This document shows, piece by piece, positions 7,409 to 14,262 of a stretch of DNA of 17,110 nt. Position numbers and translations under genes: made by a program. Numbering within the stretch: the first letter of the stretch is position 1; the number at the start of each line of letters is the position of its first letter. This DNA comes from Candidatus Omnitrophota bacterium (GTDB lineage Bacteria > Omnitrophota > Gorgyraeia > B26-G9), in the NCBI GenBank assembly GCA_003645745.1, contig QNCH01000008.1, positions 1 to 17,110 on the forward strand, read 5' to 3'. A model generated the notes under the pieces. That model saw nothing but the letters and a program-made list of their open reading frames with translations, had not been told where the DNA came from and made no database searches.

Positions 7409-8911
7409 TCATAAAAATTTAATTTCTTCAAGATCTAAATGTTCATCCGCGAATATGGCAATTTTACGCCACATTTTCTTTTCTAAAGTTATAATCTCTG
7501 CTCGTTCCTCATTTAAAAGCCGCATAGCAATCAAAGGATGCACGGTAATTTCCACAGAACGCTGCTTATGTGTTAATAAAAAATACTTTAATCGCCTTAA
7601 CACTTTAATTGCAATAGTTTGTATTGTTTTTATCATTCCTTTCCCCTGACAATGCGGACATTTCATGAACATAATATTTTCTACACTTTTACGAATTCTT
7701 TGCCTTGCAATCTGAACCAAACCTAATGGGGAAAAAGGATAAATATTTATGCGCGCTCGGTCATTCTCCAAAAATTTGTATAAAACCTGTAAAACTTTTT
7801 TCTGGTTTACAATTTTCTGCATATCAATAAAATCTACAATAATAATTCCCGCTAAATCACGCAGTTTTATCTGTCTGGCCACTTCTTTCGCTGCTTCTAA
7901 ATTAGTAATTAAAGCAGTCTGCTCTAACTTACTTGTATCAATAAAACTCCCACTATTTACATCTACAGAAACTAAAGCTTCTGTTTTTTCAATAACTATA
8001 TAACCGCCATTCTCCAATGTTACTTTACGCAAAAAAATATTTTCAATCTGAACATTAACATCATATTTTTCAAACAAAGAAATTTTTTCTTTATGTAAAA
8101 CTAAACGTGACTTTAATTCTGGCGCTAAAATTTTAATAAAATTTACGGCTTGTTTATAAGCATCACGGTCATCTACAATAAATTGCTCAATATCATCAGT
8201 AAACAAATCCCTTGCTGTCCTTAAAACCAAACCATATTCCTGATGAAGTAAACAAGGCGCAGTACTTTTCAGCCCCTGCTGCTTAATTTCCTGTAATAAT
8301 CTCAAAAGATACTTAATTTCTCTTGCAAATTCTCTTTTGCCCTTATTCTCGGCTTGAGTACGGATAATACAGCCCATACTTTGCGGTAATTTGAGTTCTT
8401 GTAATAAAGAACGCAACCGCACCCGTTCCTTTTTATTTTTTATCTTCTTAGAAATCCCAATACTTTTATTATAAGGCATTAATACTAAAAATCTACCTGG
8501 CAAACTAATCTGGCTGGTTAAACGGCATCCTTTTGTGCCAAAGGGCTCTTTAACCACCTGAACCATAATTTCCTGACCTTTACGCAATAATTTCCCAATA
8601 TCCTTTTTACCTTTAAAAGGTAGGTTTTCTGTCTTTTTTGTTGAATGTTCGTCAACCTCTATAGAATAAGCATCAACACAGGGTATTAACTCATTAACAT
8701 ATAAAAAACCATTTTTCCCCCGACCAATATCTACAAATGCCGCATCCATACCTTTAACAACATGTGTAATTTTCCCTTTATAAATATTTCCTGCTAAATT
8801 ATCATTATTCCGTTCCAGCAAAAATTCTTCAATTTTACCATTTTTATCAATAACTACTACACGTTTTTCCTGTGCACCGATACTCTGCAGTATTTTTTTT
8901 TGTTTTACCAT
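7409..8911 (-). CDS. rng: Ribonuclease G/E family endoribonuclease
   Basis: A single-strand-specific endoribonuclease for rRNA maturation and mRNA turnover. The 500-residue protein has the compact RNase G-like architecture: an S1 domain (about 36-135, with GNIYKGKITHVVKGMDAAFVD and GRGKNGFLYVNE), an RNase H-like/5'-sensor part, then the DNase I-like catalytic core with VSVDVNSGSF and VDFIDM. I take D317 and D360 as the metal-binding pair. The Zn-link is CPHCQGKG (418-425). Only about 75 residues follow and there is no long degradosome-scaffold tail. It follows pilQ through a 100 bp gap with a degenerate repeat and precedes rplU, a common position for rng. The ATG has AAGGAAG about 12 bases upstream. 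Confidence 0.96.
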   Translation of the reverse strand: MVKQKKILQSIGAQEKRVVVIDKNGKIEEFLLERNNDNLAGNIYKGKITHVVKGMDAAFVDIGRGKNGFLYVNELIPCVDAYSIEVDEHSTKKTENLPFKGKKDIGKLLRKGQEIMVQVVKEPFGTKGCRLTSQISLPGRFLVLMPYNKSIGISKKIKNKKERVRLRSLLQELKLPQSMGCIIRTQAENKGKREFAREIKYLLRLLQEIKQQGLKSTAPCLLHQEYGLVLRTARDLFTDDIEQFIVDDRDAYKQAVNFIKILAPELKSRLVLHKEKISLFEKYDVNVQIENIFLRKVTLENGGYIVIEKTEALVSVDVNSGSFIDTSKLEQTALITNLEAAKEVARQIKLRDLAGIIIVDFIDMQKIVNQKKVLQVLYKFLENDRARINIYPFSPLGLVQIARQRIRKSVENIMFMKCPHCQGKGMIKTIQTIAIKVLRRLKYFLLTHKQRSVEITVHPLIAMRLLNEERAEIITLEKKMWRKIAIFADEHLDLEEIKFL

Positions 8912-8937
8912 AAATAATACTAACTTCCTTATATATA

Positions 8938-9012
8938 TTTAAACATAACTGGTTTGCTATTTTTAGCCGTTCCTTTGTCCCGCAGATTAGGCTTCTTGTT
9001 ATGTTTGAATAC
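8938..9012. repeat. Degenerate short palindrome, copy C
   Basis: A 75 bp relative of the family. It has ends AAACATAACTGGTTTGC and GTTATGTTTGAATAC, and an interior TTTTTAGCCGTTCCTTTGTCC resembling the arm AATTTAGGCGTTTCCCTGTG. The outer 9 bp (AAACATAAC/GTTATGTTT) are perfectly complementary, and a short AGCC/GGCT pair lies within. Most of the internal sequence of the long copies is absent. It ends two bases after the pilQ stop. No T-tract follows the stem, so I do not call it a terminator. Confidence 0.55.
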
Positions 9013-9014
9013 AA

Positions 9015-10649
9015 TCAATTATTTTTAAAAATAAACCCTTTATTTTCTTGTAAATCCTGCGTAATTTCAATGTCCTCCTGAATATCAGAAACGATCTCAT
9101 CCTCAATCTGAACATCTGCCTGTTCTGAAAATGGTACAGAATAAATTTCCTGTTCTGGCCTTTCAAAAAGCTCATCGCTTCCAGAATTACTCAGCGTTTC
9201 ATTGTTAGATTTAAGCTTCTCATTAAATTTAACTGAATCTGTTGTTTCTACCAATTGTGAAGCCAAAATGTCTCCAGCCTGTTCAGAATTATTATCAGCA
9301 TTAACAATTCGAGGCGTAATAAAAATTAATAAATCCTTTTTCTCAACTGCATTCATTTTATGCGTAAAAAACAAACCTAAAATTGGGATATCTCCCAAAA
9401 TCGGTACTTTTGTTTTAGAGGTAACTTTTTTATTCTTCAACAACCCGCCAATCACCAGAGTATCCCCGCTTTTAATCATTACAGTAGCTTCCGCACTCTG
9501 GCTGGAAAGTATAGGCACCTCTGCTCCTTCAAAAGTAACTATATCCTGCTTATCACTAATTTCAGGATGTAATTTTAAGGTCACGAAACCATCTTTATTT
9601 ATTGTTGGAGTAACTTCTAAAAGCACACCATAACTTTTATATTCCCAACCTGTAATTACAAAACGATCACTTTCCTCGCTAAATGAATACTTGGCAATTG
9701 GCCAATCTGTGCCTATATGAATCTTAGCAGGATGATTGTCTAATGTTGTTATTCTTGGGTTCGATAAAATATTTGTTTTGCCGCGGGAAACAATTGCTTC
9801 GAGAAGTAAACTAAAAGCAGAACTGTTCAATATGCCAAAACTATAATCATCTGCTGCTGCAAGGGGAAATGATGGATTCGTCCCACTGTGAAACTCACCA
9901 GGTTTCTTAGGCAAAGGCAAATATTGACTAGTCTTGGTACCATAACCTTTATCAATACCCCATGGAAATGTTGTGGGCCGTGAAGATCCAGTTGCCACAG
10001 CGGAAACATTCCATTTCATACCTAAGCGATCATCATCTGTCAAAGAAGTTTCAATTATTTTAGCTTCAATACTTACCTGTGGAGTTATTGTATCAAGCCT
10101 TTTAATTACTTTTCCAATACGATAAATATTTGTCGGGATGTCATTAACAATAACCAAATTAGCTCGCTGATCATATTTTATACTGCCACGTTCAGATTTC
10201 ATTACATCAATTGTAGCACTAACGTCCAAAGCTTTAGCATAATTTAAAGTAAAAACTTCAGTATCTAAACTTTCCTGGCTTTGTTTTTCTAAAGTAGTAA
10301 CCCTAATAATATTATCTTCTCTTTCATACGCATAACCATAAGTACGGCAAACAACACTTAACACTTTTTCCCATGGCACATCATTCATTGTTACGCTAAT
10401 TAAACCGGTTACATCAGGGTCTGCAACTATATTCAAATTGCCTTTTAACGCCAATATCTCAAATACATCTTGAATATCCGCATCTTTAAACTCTACACTA
10501 ATATTTTCTCCTTCTGAGCTTTTAACCTGTATTTCATTAATACCGTTTGCTGCTAAAAATGTACTTACCGCAACAACTAAAAGGCCTACAACTAAACCAA
10601 GCTTTAACTTAAAAGATAAACCTTTACTTTTTACTTCCTTATTTTGCAT
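9015..10649 (-). CDS. pilQ: Type IV pilus secretin PilQ
   Basis: Forms the outer-membrane ring through which the pilus passes. Seen, in numbering from the upstream GTG: N-terminal hydrophobic export signal (about 18-35), STN/N0-like domain (50-118, FKDADIQDVFEILALKGNLN), NolW/N1-like repeat (130-190), and secretin core (195-450). Core motifs include PQVSIEAKIIE, ILSNPRITTLDN, VPILGDIPILGLFF and LLIFITPRIV. No AMIN domains precede STN. After the core comes a roughly 95-residue hydrophilic tail, strongly acidic near its end, which is unusual. The ATG at 10649 is preferred over the adjacent GTG (10652) because AAGGAGG sits four bases before the ATG. It overlaps pilP by 11 bp. A GspD reading is possible; PilM-P neighbours favour PilQ. 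Confidence 0.93.
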   Translation of the reverse strand: MQNKEVKSKGLSFKLKLGLVVGLLVVAVSTFLAANGINEIQVKSSEGENISVEFKDADIQDVFEILALKGNLNIVADPDVTGLISVTMNDVPWEKVLSVVCRTYGYAYEREDNIIRVTTLEKQSQESLDTEVFTLNYAKALDVSATIDVMKSERGSIKYDQRANLVIVNDIPTNIYRIGKVIKRLDTITPQVSIEAKIIETSLTDDDRLGMKWNVSAVATGSSRPTTFPWGIDKGYGTKTSQYLPLPKKPGEFHSGTNPSFPLAAADDYSFGILNSSAFSLLLEAIVSRGKTNILSNPRITTLDNHPAKIHIGTDWPIAKYSFSEESDRFVITGWEYKSYGVLLEVTPTINKDGFVTLKLHPEISDKQDIVTFEGAEVPILSSQSAEATVMIKSGDTLVIGGLLKNKKVTSKTKVPILGDIPILGLFFTHKMNAVEKKDLLIFITPRIVNADNNSEQAGDILASQLVETTDSVKFNEKLKSNNETLSNSGSDELFERPEQEIYSVPFSEQADVQIEDEIVSDIQEDIEITQDLQENKGFIFKNN

Positions 10650-11019
10650 CACCCCTCCTTTTTTTGGGCATAATCGTAAACACTTTATCTTTATTTTTGA
10701 TTACTACACTTTCTTTGTCTATTTTTAAAATCCGCATTCCACAAACAGTATCCAGTTCTTTCACTAATTTACCGTTTACAATTGCCACAGATTTTCCTTT
10801 TTCATCCCACATAATTCCTTCAAGATTAATCTCTTTAATTTCCATCCCTGACCTTGCTCCAGGCAAAAGCACACCATCTGAGGTTACTAAAAAAGAAAAT
10901 GGGTCACGTTTTCCTTTACTATCATAAACAAAAAACTCCTTTTTCTCTTTTGCAAACACAGAGTCAAAAAAAAGCATTACAAATAATAAAATATACAGAA
11001 ACAATACTCTAAAGTTCAT
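10639..11019 (-). CDS. pilP: PilP-like pilus assembly protein
   Basis: A short periplasmic protein (126 residues). Seen: an N-terminal hydrophobic signal (about 4-23, ending VFA), YDSKGKRDPFSFL (32-44) which is the PilP landmark, then a small beta domain with LEGIMWDEKGKSVAIVNGKLV and VCGMRILKIDKESVVI. In the family PilP links the inner-membrane PilNO complex to the N0 domain of PilQ. Most PilP are about 150-180 residues and many are lipoproteins; no lipobox cysteine is visible, so this is a short version with an ordinary or uncleaved signal. It overlaps both neighbours by 11 bp and has only a weak AAAAGA before its ATG, which fits translational coupling. Confidence 0.8.
   Translation of the reverse strand: MNFRVLFLYILLFVMLFFDSVFAKEKKEFFVYDSKGKRDPFSFLVTSDGVLLPGARSGMEIKEINLEGIMWDEKGKSVAIVNGKLVKELDTVCGMRILKIDKESVVIKNKDKVFTIMPKKRRGDAK
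10654..10660 (-). promoter_or_regulatory. Ribosome-binding site that fixes the pilQ start
   Basis: AAGGAGG on the minus strand, four bases before the ATG at 10649 and only one before the GTG at 10652. The ATG is therefore the plausible start. The site lies inside the 3' end of pilP. Confidence 0.8.
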
Positions 11020-11563
11020 TTTCTTTTAGACAAAAAGTATTTACGGACACAAAAATATGATGTTTTTTAGTATCCATAGGATTATTTTCAATTTTAATAT
11101 TTTTTATTTCCATAAATTTTTCCGCGTTTTCTATGTCATTGACAAAACTGCCAAGGTTATGATAACTGCTATAAGCATCAATAAAAATTGGCGTTTGCAC
11201 ATAAAATTTAGCTTGTTGATTGTCAATCTCTCCAGGTTCCATTGCAATAATTTTTACCTCATTTTCCCTTGCCAGATCAGATAATATCTCTAAAAAAATA
11301 GGAAATTCCTTTTGCTGAACAAAAAAAGTTGTAAAATCATTATACGTCTTATTTGCAGTATCTAAATCCCGCATTAACGGCCTAAAATTTCTTACACCCT
11401 GATCAATAACCTTAAGAGTCTTTCGTTTTAAAATCACTTCTTTTTTAACAACTACTAAATTTTTTACCACTACCCCTGTAAAAACAAATAGGCTGAATGC
11501 AATAAATATTAGAACTATTTGAACTACAGATATTTTATTTTTTTTAAATAAACTACTTTGCAT
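11009..11563 (-). CDS. pilO: PilO-like inner-membrane pilus assembly protein
   Basis: A 184-residue bitopic membrane protein. Seen: one N-terminal transmembrane helix (about 14-35), a short coiled-coil-like stretch (about 38-80), and a C-terminal alpha/beta domain with FPIFLEILSDLARENEVKI and a YHNLGSFVNDIENAEKFMEI segment matching the PilO layout. The family forms periplasmic heterodimers with PilN that connect PilM in the cytoplasm to PilP and PilQ. The start follows the pilN stop after two bases and the end overlaps pilP by 11 bp. Sequence identity in this family is low, so the call uses topology and position as well as motif resemblance. Confidence 0.85.
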   Translation of the reverse strand: MQSSLFKKNKISVVQIVLIFIAFSLFVFTGVVVKNLVVVKKEVILKRKTLKVIDQGVRNFRPLMRDLDTANKTYNDFTTFFVQQKEFPIFLEILSDLARENEVKIIAMEPGEIDNQQAKFYVQTPIFIDAYSSYHNLGSFVNDIENAEKFMEIKNIKIENNPMDTKKHHIFVSVNTFCLKENEL

Positions 11564-11565
11564 AT

Positions 11566-12153
11566 CTACTCATTTTTAAAATAACAAGTCAAAGTAAAAT
11601 CCATAACCTCAACATCAGCGATATTTCTACGAATTACAGATTCAAGCTTAATATTCTTAAAATTTTTAAAAAATTCAGCATCAGACTTTAAATTACGAAT
11701 AAATTTCCCGATCAACGCCATCTCTTTATGCTCTAAAGAAACAACTGTTCCGTCAATTTTTATACAATCAAAATCTGTTGCTATTTTCTCATTGTCTAAT
11801 GATAAAGCTCTCAGCCATATCCCACAAATAAGAGAGTCACTGAGTTTATTTAATTTTCTGGCCCATAAAAAATTACGCTTCAGCAATTGTTCAAATACAT
11901 TATTGCATTCTTTTGCTTCTGCTATTTGCTCTTGAATTTCAAACACTTTACGTTGGCCTGGCGCCAAACCATCTAACTGCATATTTAAAGTCTGTAACTC
12001 AGCATGAGAAACTATTTTCATCCTATAGACAAAAAACAACACAAATAAAATAAGACAAATAAGAATAACCAGAAATAAAGTTAAAGGAAAATATTTCTCT
12101 CTTTCCAGTTTTGCCTCTTTATATTTCGCAGGCAAAAGATCGATTGTAACCAT
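11566..12153 (-). CDS. pilN: PilN-like inner-membrane pilus assembly protein
   Basis: A 195-residue bitopic protein. The cytoplasmic N-terminus is MVTIDLLPAKYK; the I-[DN]-LLP motif (4-8) is the segment of PilN that docks into PilM. One transmembrane helix follows (about 24-43), then a coiled-coil-like segment (45-85) and a periplasmic ferredoxin-like domain with WLRALSLDNEKIATDFDCIKIDG and a GKFIRNLKSDAEFF stretch. The family bridges PilM and PilO. AGGA precedes the ATG closely. It follows pilM after 5 bp and precedes pilO by 2 bp, so the genes are surely cotranscribed. Confidence 0.9.
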   Translation of the reverse strand: MVTIDLLPAKYKEAKLEREKYFPLTLFLVILICLILFVLFFVYRMKIVSHAELQTLNMQLDGLAPGQRKVFEIQEQIAEAKECNNVFEQLLKRNFLWARKLNKLSDSLICGIWLRALSLDNEKIATDFDCIKIDGTVVSLEHKEMALIGKFIRNLKSDAEFFKNFKNIKLESVIRRNIADVEVMDFTLTCYFKNE

Positions 12154-12158
12154 ATTTC

Positions 12159-13181
12159 CTATCCCCTAAGCGCCAAACCAATAGATACTGTTAATAACGG
12201 CCCCATTTCCTCAAGTTGTTCCTTAGATAGAGAATCATCCCGCTGAAGTATTTGCGCAGGATCCCAAATCTGCACATCAGCATCTAAGATACTACTTAAA
12301 ATTTTGTCAATACCTTTAAATTTAGCAGTTCCTCCAGTGAGAAAAACCTTCTGAATCGGCTGACTAATTTGCGCCTCACAGTAACTAAATGATGACTGAA
12401 TCTCTACACAAAGTCTGGATAAAACAGGCCGCACAACATTTACTAATTCGCCATATTTTTCTTTAGGATGAATTTTAAATTCCTCAGCAACCTTCGGGCT
12501 GATTTCAAAACCATTAACAATCGCTTCAGTTAAATGTTTACCTCCTATGTGGACATCACGGTTAAAAAAAGGCATATTCTCTTTCAATGCCATTATACTG
12601 GTTATATCCGCGCCTATATCTAAAATTGCTATCGGAAAATTATTTTCCTGAGGGATTAACTGAAAAGAATTAATAATCGCAAAAGAATCAACATCGATAA
12701 GATTTGGTATAAGCCCTGCATCACTTAATAACTGTATCCTCTCTTCTATAATTTCTTTTTTTACTGCGACCAATAGAATCTGTATTTTTTTATCTGGTGA
12801 TTTTAACTCATCCAAAATTTGAAAATCATAATTAACTTCATTAAGGTTAAAAGGGATATATTTACCAACTTCAAACTGCAATGCTTTTTCTATATCCTGC
12901 CTAGCCATTTTAGGCATTTGAATATACCTGACAATAACAGCTTGTCCTGAAACAGAAATATTAACAAGTTTAGAACTATTCTGAATATTTTTAGCAACAG
13001 TTCTAATCGCTTGCAAAATATCACTACGTTCGTTGCTTTTAAAAGGAACGACATTAAAACTAATTAACTCTTTAGCCCCTGATAAATGCTGTACACGCAA
13101 CTGTACTATCTTAACACTAGAATTTCCAATATCCATGCCTACAATTAAGCCAGGCTTTATTTTAAATATGTTTTTAAACAT
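12159..13181 (-). CDS. pilM: Actin-like pilus assembly ATPase PilM
   Basis: A cytoplasmic actin-fold nucleotide-binding protein that recruits PilN and couples the motor to the membrane complex. The 340-residue length is typical. Seen: phosphate-1 motif MDIGNSSVKIVQL (16-28), the PilM-typical RYIQMPKMARQDIEKALQFEVGKYIPF region (85-111), phosphate-2 motif LDIGADITSI (187-196), and the adenosine motif LTGGTAKFKG (281-290). All nucleotide motifs look intact, unlike in the related fused gene at 14248-15660. The ATG has AGGA at six bases. Its upstream 361 bp contain a promoter candidate and repeat copies D and E, so this appears to head the pilMNOPQ operon. Confidence 0.95.
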   Translation of the reverse strand: MFKNIFKIKPGLIVGMDIGNSSVKIVQLRVQHLSGAKELISFNVVPFKSNERSDILQAIRTVAKNIQNSSKLVNISVSGQAVIVRYIQMPKMARQDIEKALQFEVGKYIPFNLNEVNYDFQILDELKSPDKKIQILLVAVKKEIIEERIQLLSDAGLIPNLIDVDSFAIINSFQLIPQENNFPIAILDIGADITSIMALKENMPFFNRDVHIGGKHLTEAIVNGFEISPKVAEEFKIHPKEKYGELVNVVRPVLSRLCVEIQSSFSYCEAQISQPIQKVFLTGGTAKFKGIDKILSSILDADVQIWDPAQILQRDDSLSKEQLEEMGPLLTVSIGLALRG

Positions 13182-13215
13182 ATATTATCCTGAGGAAAAA
13201 AATACTTCCATCACC

Positions 13216-13375
13216 TATACTCAAACGCAATTAATTTGCAAAATTTAGGCGTTTCCATGTGCCCTATATTAAAATGTTCTGATTAAGTAAAACCTTAGGC
13301 GCAGCCAGTCAAGCCATTCCAATATAGGGCACAGAGGAACCCTTAAATTTCACGAACCTATTACGTTTGAATATA
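13216..13375. repeat. MITE-like palindromic repeat, copy D (both arms alike)
   Basis: 160 bp from TATACTCAAACG to CGTTTGAATATA. The left 60 bases and the reverse complement of the right 60 agree at 45 positions by my count. Both arms carry the TGTGCCCTATATT version, whereas copies F and G have two different arms. The centre holds AAACCTTAGGCGCAGCC, shared with F and G. Transcribed from the promoter candidate at 13414-13442 it would fold into a long hairpin in the pilM leader, ending 34 bases before the pilM ATG. Confidence 0.9.
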
Positions 13376-13413
13376 AAGTTAATAAATTTCAGGTATCCCC
13401 CTTAATAAACGTT

Positions 13414-13442
13414 AGTCTAACATATATTATCTTTACATTCAA
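13414..13442 (-). promoter_or_regulatory. Candidate sigma-70-type promoter for pilMNOPQ
   Basis: On the minus strand: TTGAAT, a 17-base spacer, then TAGACT with a TG one base before it (extended -10). Each hexamer matches consensus at four of six positions. The transcript would start near 13407, giving a leader of about 225 bases that contains all of repeat D. It is the best promoter-like sequence I found in this gap, but no upstream terminator separates it from the GspM-like gene. Confidence 0.4.
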
Positions 13443-13500
13443 GGGCTATTTAAAACACATTGGAAAGTCAAAAATACTGTCTGTATCGACGATAAAATAA

Positions 13501-13545
13501 TGTATTCAAATGTGTAATCGGTTTGCAATTTCGGGCAGTTCCCTA
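13501..13545 (+). repeat. Palindrome family remnant, copy E (left arm only)
   Basis: TGTATTCAAATGTGTAATCG followed by GTTTGCAATTTCGGGCAGTTCCCT is a degenerate version of the left arm of copies F and G. The last three bases are the stop codon (TAG on the minus strand) of the GspM-like gene, so the remnant abuts and closes that reading frame. Confidence 0.65.
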
Positions 13546-14073
13546 CAAAAATACAATTATACTTGCGACTCCTTCTACTTTTAACAAATTAGCCTCTTTA
13601 TCTTTAGGGCTTATAGAAACTTGTTCAAATTTCACTAATAACTTACTTTTCTCCATAACATAGAAAAAATCTACCATTTGCGAATACGTCATTTCCATAC
13701 GTAGTTCTGCTTTATATTTTTTAAACATAGCAGTTTCTTCAGCTTTACTCTGCGGAGACATATTCACAATAGATGCTCCTGACAAATAAGCAAGAGCTTC
13801 AAACTCTTTTAATAATTCTGCTTTTATAGCATCAACATCATCCATTTGAATTTCAAGAAAAGGCTTACAACGGTTATAATCCTGAGTAATATTATCTTTT
13901 ATTGCTTCTACCTTCAACCTTTGCAATAAGTTATGTTCAGCCAATTCTATCTGTCTGTCAATATTTCTTAATTCTCGGACTAAATGTGAAAAGAAAAATT
14001 TACTTGCGATAAAAGTACAAACTAATACCACGCCTAAATACATAAATAATTTACGTTTATCCGTGAAGATCAT
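13543..14073 (-). CDS. GspM/PilO-like inner-membrane protein
   Basis: A 176-residue bitopic protein from the ATG at 14073. Seen: a short basic N-terminus (MIFTDKRK), one transmembrane helix (about 9-27), a coiled-coil-like heptad stretch (about 30-60), and an alpha/beta domain with LLKEFEALAYLSGASIVNMSPQ and a TYSQMVDFFYVMEKSKLLVKFEQVSIS stretch. This is the layout of T2SS GspM and pilus PilO. It follows the GspL-like gene, as gspM follows gspL. The frame also opens at a TTG at 14097, but that codon lies in the repeat F end, and AAGGA is well placed for the ATG. The stop lies at the border of repeat remnant E, so the C-terminus may have been trimmed. Family-level call only. Confidence 0.72.
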   Translation of the reverse strand: MIFTDKRKLFMYLGVVLVCTFIASKFFFSHLVRELRNIDRQIELAEHNLLQRLKVEAIKDNITQDYNRCKPFLEIQMDDVDAIKAELLKEFEALAYLSGASIVNMSPQSKAEETAMFKKYKAELRMEMTYSQMVDFFYVMEKSKLLVKFEQVSISPKDKEANLLKVEGVASIIVFL

Positions 14074-14088
14074 TGTTAACCCTGTCCT

Positions 14089-14262
14089 TATACTCAAACG
14101 TAATAGGTTTGCAATTTTATGACGTTCCCCTCACACCGCATCTTAAAACATTCTTCTATCGCCAAACCTTAGGCGTAGCAAGGGTTTATCTTAAGTCAGA
14201 TCGTTCCAATATAGGGCACAAAGAAACGCCTAAATTTTGCAAACCTATTACGTTTGAGTATA
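14089..14262 (+). repeat. MITE-like palindromic repeat, copy F
   Basis: 174 bp with perfectly complementary 12-base ends TATACTCAAACG and CGTTTGAGTATA, continuing as GTAATAGGTTTGCAA/TTGCAAACCTATTAC. The inner arms differ: left TTTTATGACGTTCCCCTCAC, right CAATATAGGGCACAAAGAAA. The centre contains AAACCTTAGGCGTAGCAAGG. The outer TA at both ends would suit a TA target duplication, though the palindrome makes this ambiguous. It separates the GspL-like and GspM-like genes and overlaps the 3' end of the former. Confidence 0.92.

Larger units (their letters stand above)
13182..13542. other. 361 bp gap upstream of pilM
   Basis: This gap holds repeat copy D (13216-13375), a promoter candidate (13414-13442) and most of repeat remnant E (from 13501). 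The remaining stretch 13443-13500 has no open frame of note. It contains a short imperfect dyad, GATACAGACAGTATT on the minus strand, too small to assign a function. No terminator for the upstream GspM-like gene is seen. Confidence 0.6.

Noticed and set aside
3650..11284. Plus-strand open frames (for example 3650-3844, 9202-9633, 10664-10927)
   Set aside because: They lie antisense within clearly coding minus-strand genes, have no family motifs and no ribosome-binding sites, and read as shadows of those genes.
13216..13375. Palindromes read as rho-independent terminators
   Set aside because: The stems are far longer than terminators, AT-rich, not followed by a clear T-tract, and repeat in near-identical form between genes that appear to be cotranscribed.
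14074..14097. TTG start for the GspM-like protein within repeat F
   Set aside because: The eight extra residues are encoded mostly by the repeat end and the Shine-Dalgarno. The ATG at 14073 has a purine-rich AAGGA suitably upstream.
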